Shown here: positions 1 through 13,697 of the stretch, one piece after another
Position numbering within the stretch: the first letter of the stretch is position 1
Layout of the letters: each line of letters begins with the position of its first letter
The notes under the pieces: model-generated
The model's input: the letters and a program-made list of their open reading frames with translations, nothing else
Databases searched by the model: none
Told to the model about the DNA's origin: nothing
Made by a program: the position numbers and the translations under genes
Source of the DNA: Lineus longissimus
Taxonomy: Eukaryota > Nemertea > Pilidiophora > Heteronemertea > Lineidae
NCBI RefSeq assembly: GCF_910592395.1
Contig: NC_088310.1
Coordinates: 20,343,501 to 20,407,500, forward strand
Direction: 5' to 3'
Length of the DNA stretch: 64,000 nucleotides

Positions 1-2154
<2,154 letters not shown>

Positions 2155-3841
2155 TTTTACTGGGAATGGTTGCGATTTGAATGATAAAATCTGAAAAATA
2201 TAAGGATGTTAGCTTTAGTTATCGACAGACCTGACAGACTTAAGGTTTTATTAAACTGTACAACATAGTTTTACAGCCATGGCCATGACAACTTACTCAT
2301 CGCCGGTGCGAAATGAAACACGATAAAGCCTAAAAACTCTGTTGCTCTTGTCAGTCGCTCTGCGAGGGTCGTATTCTTTTTCTGTGCCCTGGTGATGTTG
2401 GCTGCGCTTTCAATTTTTGCATTGATTGCATTCGGTGATTCACACTGCTTCAATCAGTGGCACTTGAATCAGCATCCAGATACAAGCATAGCATGCATCC
2501 ATGCATCTACATTCACATTGTGCATGGAATGGACGGACAATCTTAGATTCTTGGTAGTTGGTATCAAGAAATCACCCCGTTCGACATCGATTTTCACTTA
2601 CCTTAGAGATCTATGTTGACTGGTAGACGTGCTTAACACACTCGTATCATGTTACGGTAATTAACCTCATTGTCTTTGCACGAAGACTCATTACTTTGCG
2701 TGTTTTTAATCGCCTCTGTGAAGCCATTTCACCACTGTTGACAGTAACCAAGGCCCATCCAGGCGGTGCAGGTCAATGACGTCAAGGTGAAACCTAACGC
2801 TTTCAAACCCACTATTACGGCAATATTTAAGTCACTAGAAGCACAAGATGAATCTTGCAAGTGCTTTGATTACAGTCTTATTTGATTATTTCAATGAAAA
2901 CTTCATTTATTTACGACCTGAAAGGACCGTATCTTAAGACTAGCAATGCCGAATGAAACGTCAATTAGGACTATGAGGAATGCCGAGTGACTTTACAGGT
3001 GTTCATGGGAGTTTGGTCTATTCATTTTGCCAAATGCAAATATTTTGGCCTTGTAAATTAATATTGTACATGGGGATGGAGACAATGGAAACTTCATCAC
3101 GATAGTGAAAAGGAAGGCAGCACCGGACAGCCAACTCATGCAATCATCGGGATGACATAATGAGCAACTTCATTTACTAACAACAAGGACAGGGAGAAGA
3201 ACGCGGATGAAGTTTTGAGAAAATCTACAGCACTTGACATGGCCTTAATGCATGTAATGCCACTGCTGTCCTGGATGCCACGTCATATCTGGCCTTGTTT
3301 TAGTGATATCCAAAATTTCAATGGTCTTCTCCTGATAAGTTTCAGCTTTCAACTTGTTGACATGGTACAACTATTATAAATTTAAATAAAACATACTTCA
3401 GATTAATTAATTTTATTTGAAATGGCAAAAGAACATGTTTTACCAACAAAAAACAATAAGCTGTAGAAAATGAAGTGGCTGAACAACTTGAAAATCCAGC
3501 ATATTTATCTAACACCAAAATTTCAAATATTCGAAATTTACATTAAATTGTTATGTGGTGTTTCCTCCAAGGTTTAATCCAATAAGAACTTTATGAAAGC
3601 ACTTCACTCAAGTATCAGACAGGGCATCTCACGGCAAGTCCTTCGAACTCCAACAGAGATATTCTGAGGAGAGTTTTTTGAAAGTCTCGTTCTGGAATGT
3701 TAACTGACTCTTCTGTTACAACTCAATACGAGTCATCAGTTTTGAGAACAGACAGGTTTGGTATTCCATAATATCCTCATCCATCATGAAGTGGGTAAGA
3801 AGAAGACCCGTACAATTAATCCTGAATAGAATATTCCAATT
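2155..3841. other. Intergenic: ANKEF1 promoter/5'UTR side and TTC9C 3' UTR side
   Basis: No coding gene is seen here. The left part (to about 2450) holds the ANKEF1 5'UTR exon, with a donor at 2296–2295 and an acceptor at 2192–2191. The right part is likely TTC9C 3'UTR: a minus-strand AATAAA (plus TTTATT, 3412–3417) lies about 430 bases beyond the TTC9C stop. The rest is AT-rich and unremarkable. Confidence 0.5.
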
Positions 3842-5539
3842 TCACTTATCTGCACCAAGCATTGTTCTGTAAATTCCCTTCAGCTCATTTTCTTGCGTCT
3901 CCAGTTCCTTTTTGCACATAGACATATACATGGTGATATTTTTATCTGAAATAGACAACAGCACCATCACTAAGGGCAAGCAGAATCTAATGACTGATGG
4001 CATTTATTCCAGGATGTCAAGAGTTATATATATATATATAAATGATGCTTATATAGCGCAGTATCCAGACAATTGTCCGCTCAATGCGCTTTACAATGAA
4101 AACACCAACTCATCCAAAGGCCTCCCGAAAGAGGTGGGTTTTCAGAAGGACTCTGAATGAGTTAAGGTTGTCGCACAATCTCAGTCGTTCGGGTAGAGCA
4201 TTCCAGAGCTGTGAGGCTGCGAGAGAGAAAGCCTGGTTACTGTATGATGGTACAACCGGCTTTGGACTCACCCGCAGCCTGACACACCCCTGCGATCGCA
4301 GGTCAAACGAGTGAGACTGCGCGACAATGAGCTCGGAAATATAAGATGGAACGGTCCATAGATTGTTTTAAAAGCAAATATGAGTTATAGTATGATTAAT
4401 CTCTCTGGTGCAGTGCTAGCTTTCAGTTATTTAAGCTCTGGCTGATATCCACTTCCCAGGTTGAGTTGAAGAGGTAATAATTTTGTTCAACTTCAAGGAC
4501 CAGATACTCCCTTTCTCTGCCAAGAGATAAACAAGATCTTGTATAAGCAATGATGAGTGCAGTACTCTAAACATTACACCACTACAGTATGTCAGTACAT
4601 ATCATATTGTCCTTTCAAAGATCAAGTGATCATAATAAACGATATAAGAAGGTGCTAACAAAGGTCAGTGCTCAGAATAGGTTAACAAAATCGAAGAGAA
4701 AGGGAGTAGGATACATACCTTTGTCTCCATTAGGTAATCCTCTTGCAGACTTTAAGGTGTCCATTGATGAATCATAGTCTCTCAAGTAATACTGGGCAAC
4801 TCCTTTCCGGTATGTGGCTTTCAGGTTGTTAGGTGACAGTGCCAGGGAACTTTCACAATGTGACACAATTCTTCCATAGTTGGGGTTTTCTTGCTGAAGC
4901 ATGCAAGCTGGAGAAAAAACATTGGTTTGAGTGAAAAAGAATTGACAACATATACGAGTCAATTTATTAGAAGTTCAACATCCTGAGCACTGAGGGCCAG
5001 CTGAATCCAAGGTTGGTCATTATTGTAGTCATGTGGGTATTGTTTTAAAGTTATTGTCTGAACCTCTCTATTTTTGGAACCTCTCTTATGTGTTTATGAC
5101 ATCTAACGCTCAAGTGCGCAGCTATTAAGAGGTTTTCCAGAACCTATATATCTTAAAATCCTTCGCCTGTTGCCGTCAATCCTTGAAACCACCACACCAG
5201 TGCCACCAGTCAAAGTTGCAAGAGATGCGACAAAAACTTACCAGCAATGTTATTGTAACAATCAGCGGACAATTTATCACTTTCTGGTTTCAACTTCATG
5301 TCAGCTGCTGATGTGGGTTTAGCTTTTGAATTCATCATGTCTGCAAGTCCACCAAGACCACTGTTGGCAGCTGCCCAAGGCATAGCCTTCAAATAAAGCA
5401 AAGCTCTGTGATACTTTCCAATGGCATTTTTGTATTCTTTGGCTTTGTATAGTTCATTTCCTAAACTTTTGTACTCTTTTGCTTGTTCAAGTTTTTCTTC
5501 AACAGTGACTTGAACTCCTTCATCGCTAGACCGGGCCAT
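3842..5539 (-). CDS. TTC9C: Tetratricopeptide repeat protein 9C-like
   Basis: Three minus-strand exons, 5539–5242, 4907–4719 and 3945–3842 (591 nt, 196 aa), join in consistent phase 1. The TPR core is clear. The first helix pair reads LEQAKEYKSLGNELYKAKEY, followed by IGKYHRALLYL. Next come CYNNIAACML across the first junction, then LALSPNNLKATYRKGVAQYY with LRDYDSSMDTL, and a final helix ending in YRTMLGADK. These are the hallmarks of the TTC9 family, which includes TPR co-chaperone-like cytosolic proteins. Human TTC9C is about 171 aa from memory; this copy has a longer N-terminus and a longer Ala/Gly/Met-rich loop between the first two TPRs. An interspersed repeat (4041–4330) lies in intron 2. 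The gene is divergent from EIF3K. Direct partners cannot be inferred from sequence. Confidence 0.9.
4041..4330. repeat. Interspersed repeat of the 'AGCGC…GCGCTTTAC' type
   Basis: It lies in TTC9C intron 2, directly after an (AT)n tract (4025–4041). It begins with TTATATAGCGCAGTATCCAG, has CCGCTCAATGCGCTTTACA about 50 bases on, and then GGCCTCCCGAAAGAGGTGGG. This layout resembles an interspersed family I remember from many marine animal genomes. The + strand is open for 76 codons (from 4084), which I take as a property of the repeat and not as a host gene. Boundaries are approximate. Confidence 0.6.
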
Positions 5540-6435
5540 GATGTTCTTAGAATGCAGAAAAATCCCATATATTCATGTAAAAATGAGAGAAAATGAGGCA
5601 AAACCTGAAGACCACTTAAGCCTTTTAGCAGTTCACACAATTGTCATTGAGTCAATGTTTGTTTGACCACGCGACGCATCAAATACTGCGTGGGGTTGTG
5701 AATCTGAAATTTTTATAAGATATTCCGGATAGTCGGGCAAGTAAATGGTGAAAAGTAAACTGGTAGTTGACCACGGAAATGTTTTGATAATCGACAAATT
5801 AGAGAGACATTGATATTTCCACTCTTTTCAGCCAACTGGCACTGGCAGCAAAATCTCAAAACACGCCCCCTATTACCAAATTAGCAAAATTCAAAATAAA
5901 TTTTTTCATCAAATAATTTCTCTGTATCTGTAGACTTGCCACAGCAAATATTTTTTCAATACCTCTCCAAAAATGTACTCGATAGTTAAAACCTATGAAT
6001 AAACCTATGAATAGGCCTATTCATTGGTGGTATTGTCTAATGAATATTCATAGGTTGGAGGCCGAGGCCTATCAATTAGACGAGTGCATGTTTTTAACTA
6101 TCGAGAACATATTTGGAGAGGTATTGAAAAAATATTTGCTGTGGCAAGTCTACAGATATAAAGAAATTATTTGATGAAAACATTTATTTTGAATTTTGCT
6201 AATTTGGTAATAGGGGGCGTGTTTTGAGAGCCAGCATGAACTCGCCGCCTGACTTTCCGGTAATTTGTCGCGAACTCTCTTAAATATGTAATAAATAAAT
6301 TACTTTTGGATCTAACCGTTTTTATTACGTATCACATATTTCTCAAAAGGCATTAAGCAATTTATTTTATTTGTAAATAAGGAGATATTCACACTTTTTC
6401 ATTACCGTTTTCAGTCTTTTACGACAACCGGCAAG
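5540..6435. promoter_or_regulatory. Divergent promoter region of TTC9C (-) and EIF3K (+)
   Basis: The start codons of the two genes lie 896 bases apart, facing away from each other. The EIF3K side has a pyrimidine-rich TCTTTTAC at about 6415–6422, just upstream of the ATG. This could be a TCT/TOP-like initiator, as expected for translation-factor mRNAs, but that is inference. The centre of the interval is occupied by a palindromic element (5855–6228), so the two promoters are probably confined to the flanks. Confidence 0.45.
5855..6228. mobile_element. Palindromic foldback element (MITE-like)
   Basis: The left arm (5855–5991) and right arm (6091–6228) are nearly perfect reverse complements over about 137 bases. 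They begin and end with CTCAAAACACGCCCCCTATT and its complement. The ~99-base centre contains shorter inverted copies of AACCTATGAAT. No ORF is present. I cannot identify a convincing target-site duplication (flanks GCAAAAT / AGCCAGC). It is most simply a non-autonomous foldback/MITE insertion; a local inverted duplication is the alternative. Confidence 0.7.
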
Positions 6436-9305
6436 ATGGCGGAGGCAATGAGAGCGAATGTTGCAGCACTTTTGCAAGGAATAGACAGGTTTACCGTCCT
6501 TATTTGAAATTTACTTGAAGTTTCGTGGGTGTGAGATGAAAGAGTTGATTTAGAAGAATGATAGAAATGAATTGTTTCATGAAAAATATATTGGGAAGGC
6601 TCTGTATTTTGATGTAGAATATTTGGACATGATATGGGAACTATCAACCCATGCTCGTGTACAAATGTACAGTAGTCAGTACCCCTGTGTAAATGGACGT
6701 GACATACATAAATGTTAGTGGTACATCAACTAAGGGGCTTGGGCCCTAACTATACTTTTCATGGTAACATACCAATCCCCTTCCATTGTCAACAAGTGAT
6801 TTTCCCCGATATAAAGAAGGTTTCAACATAATGTTGGGGCGCTGAAGACGAAGACAAAGTCACATCCCAAGTCTGAAGTCACTTGGCCTCCTCCCCTTAC
6901 CCTTATCATAAATTTCTTTCTTCATCCCACCTTCAGATACAATCCTGAAAACTTGGCAACACTAGAGCGTTACATTGAAATGCAATGTAGAGACAACACA
7001 TATGACTTGGAAGCCAATCTAGCAGTCTTAAAACTGTGAGTACATGTATATGATTTAACGTTAATTTCATTTCAAATGAGATTGCTGATCCAAAGAATGG
7101 TAAATCTCTTTCAACTTTCAATATTCAACTCCAGAGCTTAGACGATCTATAACTAAGTGTCTGTTCTCAGCCCTGTAGCTATATGTCTCAGTTGTATGTA
7201 TTTTGATCCATTTTAAATTGAAGGATTGTATTATTCATGAATCTCCATCTCATTGCAGGTACCAGTTCAACCCGATGTATTTCCAGACTGGGGTTACTGC
7301 CCATATTTTGTTGAAAGCCCTCACCAATCTGCCACATTATGACTTCACACTTTGCAAGTGCTTGATTGATGCAATCAGGGTATCTTTTTTGATTGGAAAT
7401 TCTAAAATGTAGTGGTATAAGGTCATTGATATTTTCAGTGGACATGAGTGCAAGTGGTCTGGTGTTTAATAGTGAGAAGCTCATGAAACTACATAGTGTG
7501 TACATGTACTTACTGTCGGTAATTTATGTGTGGAGTGTGAACTAGTATTGAGTCACCCAAGTGAATGGCATGTTGTTCTGCAATATCCAGTTGGTCAAGT
7601 CAGATTTAAACGTTTCTGAAACTCCTAAAGTTGTGATTTGCAGTCCTACATTTTTTTTAGAGTTCACATGTTGGATGAGGTTTCGTGAATACTTCCATCA
7701 TTACACTGGTGGCGTAATTCATTATTGGGTGGTCTCCACATTGGAAGTTAAAACTCCTTGACTAATTCCAGCTGGAGGAGGAATCTTTACAGAGAATCAT
7801 GACTCTTGCTGATATGTTAGAAACATGCCAATTCAAAGATTTCTGGGTGAGTATACTATAAAGGGTCAAAATTACCGAATAAAAATATTCCTAGTTAGAG
7901 TACGCCAAATCCCTTTATTCCTTCACAAATCTTTGGTGGAATCTTAACACATTTTACCTATATTCAGTTCTCTTTCAGTCATAGTCTTTGTCTCTCTATT
8001 TTGCAGAAGGATTTGAATGAATATCCAGACATCATCCTTGGAGTCACTGGGTTTGAAGATTCAATAAGAAAATGTAAGTTTATTTACTCACAGAATGAAC
8101 TTGTACAGTATAGTTGACACTCTCTCTCATCAGGAAGACGGCCAAGTCACAGATTCAGTGTGAGGTGGTGAAGCATGAAATGTAATCTTGGTTTCTTATG
8201 TTTGTGTCTTATGGTGATTGACGCCGACTCTTCTGCAAGCATGGGTTAACTTGTAACTGTGGGCGAGAGGCTTAAGAAGCAAATGTCAATTTTTGGGCTT
8301 GAGTTGTAGTTGCTGAACCTGAGAACATTTTCTTTTTCAGTTGTTTGTTATGTGATCAGCATCACCTACCAGCACATCAGCAAGTACGCTCTTCAGGAGT
8401 TACTGGGAAATATACCAGGTAAGTTGTGATTTGTTATTCTCAATGGTAAGAAAATGGAATCATTGCTAGCCGTGCTCTCCATATTATTTTCGTTAAATGC
8501 TTTGATATTTTTAAGGGCGTATTCACAAGCTTGAAAAACTTATGCAGCATAGTGTTTGCCGTAGATACAAGAGGATGTGAAATTGAGAAGTTCTTTCCTT
8601 GTGTTGATACATGTTAGTAAACTGCACATGATGCTGTGTATAAAGCAAAATGGAAACTCCTGGCACGTGTACCGGTAGTTGTGGTCAGGCTGTGCCTCCT
8701 CTACTCAAATGGCCAAAATAGTTATTTTTGTGAACCCATCTATTAGAATTTGATGAGGAAACCTGATAGATGCTGTGCCATACATTAGACATTTTGAACC
8801 TATATTCTGTGTTGTCTTTATTTCAGAACCAGTGGCACTTCAGTGGGCTGGTAAATATGGTTGGAAAGTTGAGGAGTCTGGCTGGATATTCGTTGCCAAT
8901 CAAGATTCTAACATCAAAACAAAGAACATCACTGAGCAGATTACATTTGAAAGTAAGTGGATATCCTCTCAAAAATCTCCATGGATTGATATACTCCCAT
9001 TACCAGATCCTAACGTCCTCCCCGTTGTGGAAACACATACCTTAGCAAATCATCTTGGCTGTCTTTGTCACTCTTGAAGGCCAAGATTTGACCAATTTCA
9101 CATTAACCCCCCTTTGACAGGATGACTCTCTATTATCAATAAGGACTAGAATTTTCAGTCCTAGAGTGTTAAGGATATGACCATGATTTTGTGATATTCA
9201 AAATCATTTCCGATTCTCCTTCCAGGTGTTAGTGAGATAATGGCCATGGCACGCCCAACGGGATCAAAACCTGGATATGCAGGTCCAAGTTCATACAGTT
9301 CGTGA
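6436..9305 (+). CDS. EIF3K: Eukaryotic translation initiation factor 3 subunit K
   Basis: Eight exons, 6436–6488, 6937–7035, 7259–7379, 7772–7846, 8007–8073, 8341–8418, 8827–8952 and 9226–9305, give 699 nt and 232 aa with every phase matching. Diagnostic stretches are [84 protein letters not shown], and the winged-helix segment [13 protein letters not shown]. eIF3k is the small non-core subunit, forming the HAM/WH (PCI-like) fold of the eIF3 complex that binds the 40S ribosome. Human is 218 aa from memory; the extra length here is a Gly/Ser/Pro-rich C-terminus (ending SSYSS). The start is the first ATG (GCAAGATGGCG). It is divergent from TTC9C and convergent with the propeptide gene. Confidence 0.97.
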
Positions 9306-9527
9306 TGAGCTAGATAAACTGAAAAATGGGGAGGATTTCAGGACATACGGTTGTGGGATTTCTTTATAAGAACCAGTACCATTATTCTTTTCATGCTGGA
9401 TACTAAGAGGAAATATTTCTCATGGACTGTTGGGTTGTAAGCAGTGACTTTGCAGATTGAGAATGATCTTTGTCAAGCTTATGTGGTGTGCAATGTTTTC
9501 CTTTGTATGCAGTATCGGCAAGTAAGA

Positions 9528-9533
9528 AATAAA
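9528..9533 (+). terminator. EIF3K polyadenylation signal (AATAAA)
   Basis: AATAAA lies 223 bases after the EIF3K stop codon, in a suitable AT-rich 3'UTR context. It is the first canonical hexamer after the stop. Confidence 0.65.
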
Positions 9534-9639
9534 TCATTAAAGGAAGTTAACCAAGTTGTTTTCTATATATTTATCAGGTGATTAATCGGAAATCCGGTTG
9601 TTCTGGTTCAGGGCTGTATTCAATCTCGGCTCTGTGTGA

Positions 9640-10140
9640 ACCCGACTTGTTGGCTCACCGTAGGGGAGTCTATACATCACCGCAGTGTCCGTCGTCTGTC
9701 GTCGTCGTATCCTATTTCTAAAACTCTGGCACGTTTCTTAACCGCTAGGGCTATAGACTCAAAACTTTGTATGCATGCATGACCCCCTAGGTCATATGAC
9801 CTTTGCCACTGAATTTTGGTCACTGAGCAGATTACATTTGAAAGTAAGTGAATATCCTCTCAAAAATCTCCATGGATTGAGATACTCCCATTACCAGATC
9901 CTAACGTCCTCCCCGTTGTGGAAACACATACCTCAGCAAATCCGTACCATTATTCTTTTCATACTGGAAACTAAGAGAAAATATTTGTCGTCGTCGTCGT
10001 CGTGGTTTCACTTTACAAAAATACAAAAATTTGAGCTTGAAATTTGGTACACATGACTCCCTACGTCATGTGACCTCAGACACCGAATTTCGGTCTGATC
10101 TGGTACTAAACTTGGCCACCAGGAGGCCAAAACTAAAATA
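9640..10140. repeat. Degenerate interspersed repeat with (GTC)n and two related half-copies
   Basis: Two same-orientation segments are related. The first ends about 9820 (CATGACCCCCTAGGTCATAT … CACTGAATTTTGGTC). The second is at about 9986–10140 (CATGACTCCCTACGTCATGT … CACCGAATTTCGGTC, then GGCCACCAGGAGGCC). Each follows a GTC/CGT trinucleotide tract. Between them lies a rearranged piece of EIF3K (9821–9985). The layout is that of an interspersed repeat, copied or interrupted around captured gene sequence. The family name is not known to me. Confidence 0.6.
9821..9985 (+). pseudogene. Partial EIF3K duplicate (exon 7 end, intron 7 and 3'UTR pieces)
   Basis: 9821–9941 copies 8930–9050, the last codons of EIF3K exon 7 (CACTGAGCAGATTACATTTG) plus the start of intron 7, with a few substitutions. 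It is joined directly to a copy of 3'UTR sequence at about 9375–9420 (GTACCATTATTCTTTTCATA). The ~325 bases between, including exon 8 and the stop codon, are missing. It cannot encode a functional protein. The duplication is recent enough to be largely identical to its source. Confidence 0.8.
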
Positions 10141-10658
10141 GGTAAAAAGTGCAATATCTCGTTTATTAGTGACTTGTTTTTGATGATATTCTTATGGTAC
10201 CTCCTCCAAGCAACGATACATCACATATAATACCGACTTTGGTTTGACACCTATATACTATACATGTACAATGTTTCTTAACCTGGATGAATTCCAAAGC
10301 ACCAAATATCTATACGGTGAGCACAATGGCCCCTGGCCGTTTCATTTTTTGCTTTTTGAATGAAGAGTATCTTATACTTATCTGTGGTGTTCCCCTGTTC
10401 AGGCCAATTTTGGCGCCACTGTTATGTTGGGAAGTGTTCCAGAGCATGTGTGACAATGTCACTGTCACATTTTTAGATTGCCCTGTGGACTTAAGGCGAA
10501 GACAGAACAAATCTACACCTGGAAACAGCATGGATTCGCTGCCTTATAATATAAAGCATTTGCATTGATAAAAAATTGATGAAGACAATGGAGTAAATAA
10601 TATTTAAACATTTAATTCGTTGCTTTGAACATGAACAGACTACACATCCCAGTGGTCA

Positions 10659-10664
10659 TTTATT
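10659..10664 (-). terminator. Candidate polyadenylation signal for the propeptide gene
   Basis: Plus-strand TTTATT (AATAAA on the minus strand) lies about 170 bases beyond the stop codon of the TGF-beta-propeptide gene. Confidence 0.45.
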
Positions 10665-10832
10665 AAGAAATATTCGCGTTCTCGAGAGATATTTATGAAC
10701 AATGCTACTCCACCATTTACCATTGTCATTGAGCTGTCTGCACATTGGGTGTCATTGTTGTAGCACATCGATGCATTAATAACCAGTCCATACATGTACA
10801 TGTAGTTCATACAAATACATATAGAATAGTTT

Positions 10833-12667
10833 TTATGTCTTTGGCTTGAAGCAGATAATCAGTATTGGTCTGTTTTCCTTATCATCTCGTTTACTCTGGG
10901 GAATGAATCGTATCTGTCTGGCAATCCTGGCAGCTGGTTCTCCTGGACGGATGCTTTCTGTCCTCAACTCAAAGCCTTTGTTTATTGATGGATTTGACGT
11001 CCATTCCTTTATGGCCGATGTCACATGGAATGTCATCCATCCTGTCTCCTCTACTGAGACAAGTCTGGAATAGAAAAAATTGAGAATAAATTTATAACAG
11101 ATAAGTAAAATATGTGATAACAGAATAATGATAGAACAACTATTTTCTCAACCTCATTCAAATCCTTTAAAAATAAATGTTGTTAGCAAACATCTTCGAA
11201 TAGGACTCCAGAATAGTTTTTGTTCTTGTAGAGGATAGATAATTTCTCAATAGGAGGCGAACTTCAAACACTTAGACCAAGGAGTCCAGGAAGTCCAGAA
11301 GGTGTGATTTTATGGCATGCCTTCGAAATGACAATGAGTCTAATTTAGGCTCATTCTTTATGCCCAGAAGGTGTACAATTACAGTGATTTTCCCAGGCTA
11401 AGATTTGGACAGTTATGATTGGAATTATTTCTGCTGAACACTGCATTGTTTTGTAATAAACTTTGAACAATGCTAAGGACAAAGAGAAAAGTATTTACTT
11501 AGGTGATTGTGGGTGCCAGACAGGCTATTGTACTTTGTTGAACAAAAACAATGCAAGAATAAATTGGTTGTTTAAAGTCAATTACCTATTGTAACCAACC
11601 CAATCAGACTGTCTCAGTGCTGCAACATTTTCAAACATAGTTCTGAACATCACTTTCAATTTTTTTTTCATAGATTAGAAAATGGGGCTGGATTGATGAG
11701 ATCCAACAATCAATTTCGCATGGTCAGTGCCATGTTCTAACTCCCATCTTAAGTTTCAATGGCTTGCACACTTGTCCGATGGAGAAAAGGGCAGATCAAA
11801 ATCCTGGGCAATGGGGACATTACCCCTCCCTCGTCCTCCCTTCCCAGTGTCTTTCATTCCACATAAAAATCAGTCATAACTCCTTATTCTGAATGCCACT
11901 TACCTGGAGTCTATAATTTTTGCCTGGTTATTTTTCCATGACACCACTTGGTGGACACTGACTCGACCGTGGTGTATGTTGTGCCTCTCTACCAGGCGCT
12001 TCCAATGCCGTGCCGATGGTGGTTTCTTGTAAACTTTGAGGAGGGCAAGGGTTATGATGCTGTTGGAAAATACTCGATCCCCAATGGGGAAGCGTATTTT
12101 TTGTCTTCGCATCTCTGTGTAGATGACATCAAGATCTGAAGCATTAAGGATGATAGCATCAGATTATGAAATGTTGTGCTGCAAGGTATTTGAAGACAAC
12201 TCAATCTTGTCGCTCTGTTCTGCTGGTTGAGTGATTGCTTGCATGTCCTCAGCTGAGAATATTGAGAGGTGGAGTGCATTGAAAACCACTAAATGATGCT
12301 GTCTCATTGATGAGTTGTATCTCCAATATTTTTTTCAGGGGAATCAAGTGTTGTATCTTAAATTATATTGATTCATGACAAGAACTGATATGGCAACCAA
12401 TGGATTATTTCAGCTTCCGTAACATTTACCTGATACATTGTAAGTTGCCCTCATAATCTTTGCCATCCTGGGTAATCCTCTTCTATCTCTGGAGACGATC
12501 TCACCAGATTCGATGTGTTCGGCAAGGCGACTGATGTCAGCGATATCTTGCTCGACCTCAGCTTCTTCCGCCAAGTCCACAGGAAAACATTTAGCACACG
12601 GTAGTCCAACAACGAATAACAGTAACATACAAGACAAATGGCAGTCGACAATCATTTTGAACTCCAT
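10833..12667 (-). CDS. Secreted TGF-beta propeptide-only protein (no mature ligand domain)
   Basis: Three minus-strand exons, 12667–12430, 12135–11904 and 11064–10833 (702 nt, 233 aa), join with phases 1 and 2. Residues 1–27 form a signal peptide (CMLLLFVVGLPCAKC). An N-glycosylation site NVS follows at the first junction. The body matches the TGFb_propeptide (latency-associated) fold: NSIITLALLKVYKK, then RVSVHQVVSW, DSRLVSVEETGWMTFHVTSA and IKEWTSNPSINKGFEL, ending RPILIICFKPKT and a stop. In ordinary family members the equivalent RPLLVTF-type strand is followed by a basic furin site and the seven-cysteine ligand. Here translation stops at that point, and no cystine-knot exon is visible downstream to 9640. 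It could be a dedicated extracellular antagonist, carrier or decoy prodomain (inference), or a ligand gene that lost its 3' end. The intact reading frame and splice sites argue against recent decay. Confidence 0.8.
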
Positions 12668-13697
12668 AGTTATTTAGTTAAAACTTCGAAGAGAATTCGA
12701 ATATCCAAGTTCATCAAAATTAATGCAAATTGGAAAACTTTTTACATATTCCAATGTCAAAATGTTTTTGGGATTCTCTGATCCTGTTCGTATGACATTT
12801 ACAACGAAACTGGATCATTTTTTCTTTTCTCTATGTTTTTATCCCCTGTCCAGTCATTCTAATTGCTCATGGTTATGATCCCTTTGATCACCAGAGCATA
12901 AACCACTTGTGGTAAAGACCACACTGCAGCACAATTCAGGAGGTGCGAGGGGGATGTAAATACAGACAGTCTGATTTCCTTTGGCTGAGGTCAAGGACCA
13001 GGAATTTAAGTAGACTCCTGAGGTGCCAGGTTTTGTTTACCCTAAGAGTAAAACACTCATCCCCAAAGTAAAATTGTCCCCAAACCTTTGATTAATTAAA
13101 AATGCTTTACTTTGACAGTAAGAACATAAGCCAATTGTGTTCCTAGGAATTTCTTAGTATGTCCACAAATTCTTTTTATTTGGTAGTTCTCTGAAGTGGT
13201 GGCTACTCCACCATGCCTAAGTCCCTTATTTTCACTACAAGGTAAACTATTTTCTTGTTTTGGCATTTCTGTCACAACATCTCCTTATGAGGATTATGAC
13301 TTGAGAATGATTGATTAGTTTTTTAATTAATAACTTCAAGCATAAAGAGGTTTTACAAGTTGTGTGTGGTAACGAAGATGGAGAGAAAATGAGTATCACA
13401 CAAACTCACAAGTACAGAAATTAAAAGAAGATAAGTTTATGATATGGCTAGTATACATGTAACAATACAAAATCAAATGGCAGCTCAAAGTAACAAAACC
13501 CTTTAGCACAAATATCTTTACAGTTCATTATGTTCACTTTACATCTTTGCAAATTTTACCTTACATGTATTATTTCGAGCTTTTAAATTGTGTTGATGAC
13601 TAAAACATCAACTAGATTTGATATGAAAATAATCCTACTCCCAATACAACTGCTCACTTTGACTGACAAGACTGGTTGGAATGGTAAAAAACATGTC
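12668..13697. other. Intergenic: propeptide-gene promoter and 3'UTR side of the unknown gene
   Basis: No coding exon is supported. Possible minus-strand poly(A) signals for the 13698–15121 gene are ATTAAA (plus TTTAAT, 13322–13327) and AATAAA (plus TTTATT, 13175–13180). The sequence is otherwise AT-rich and featureless. Confidence 0.4.
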
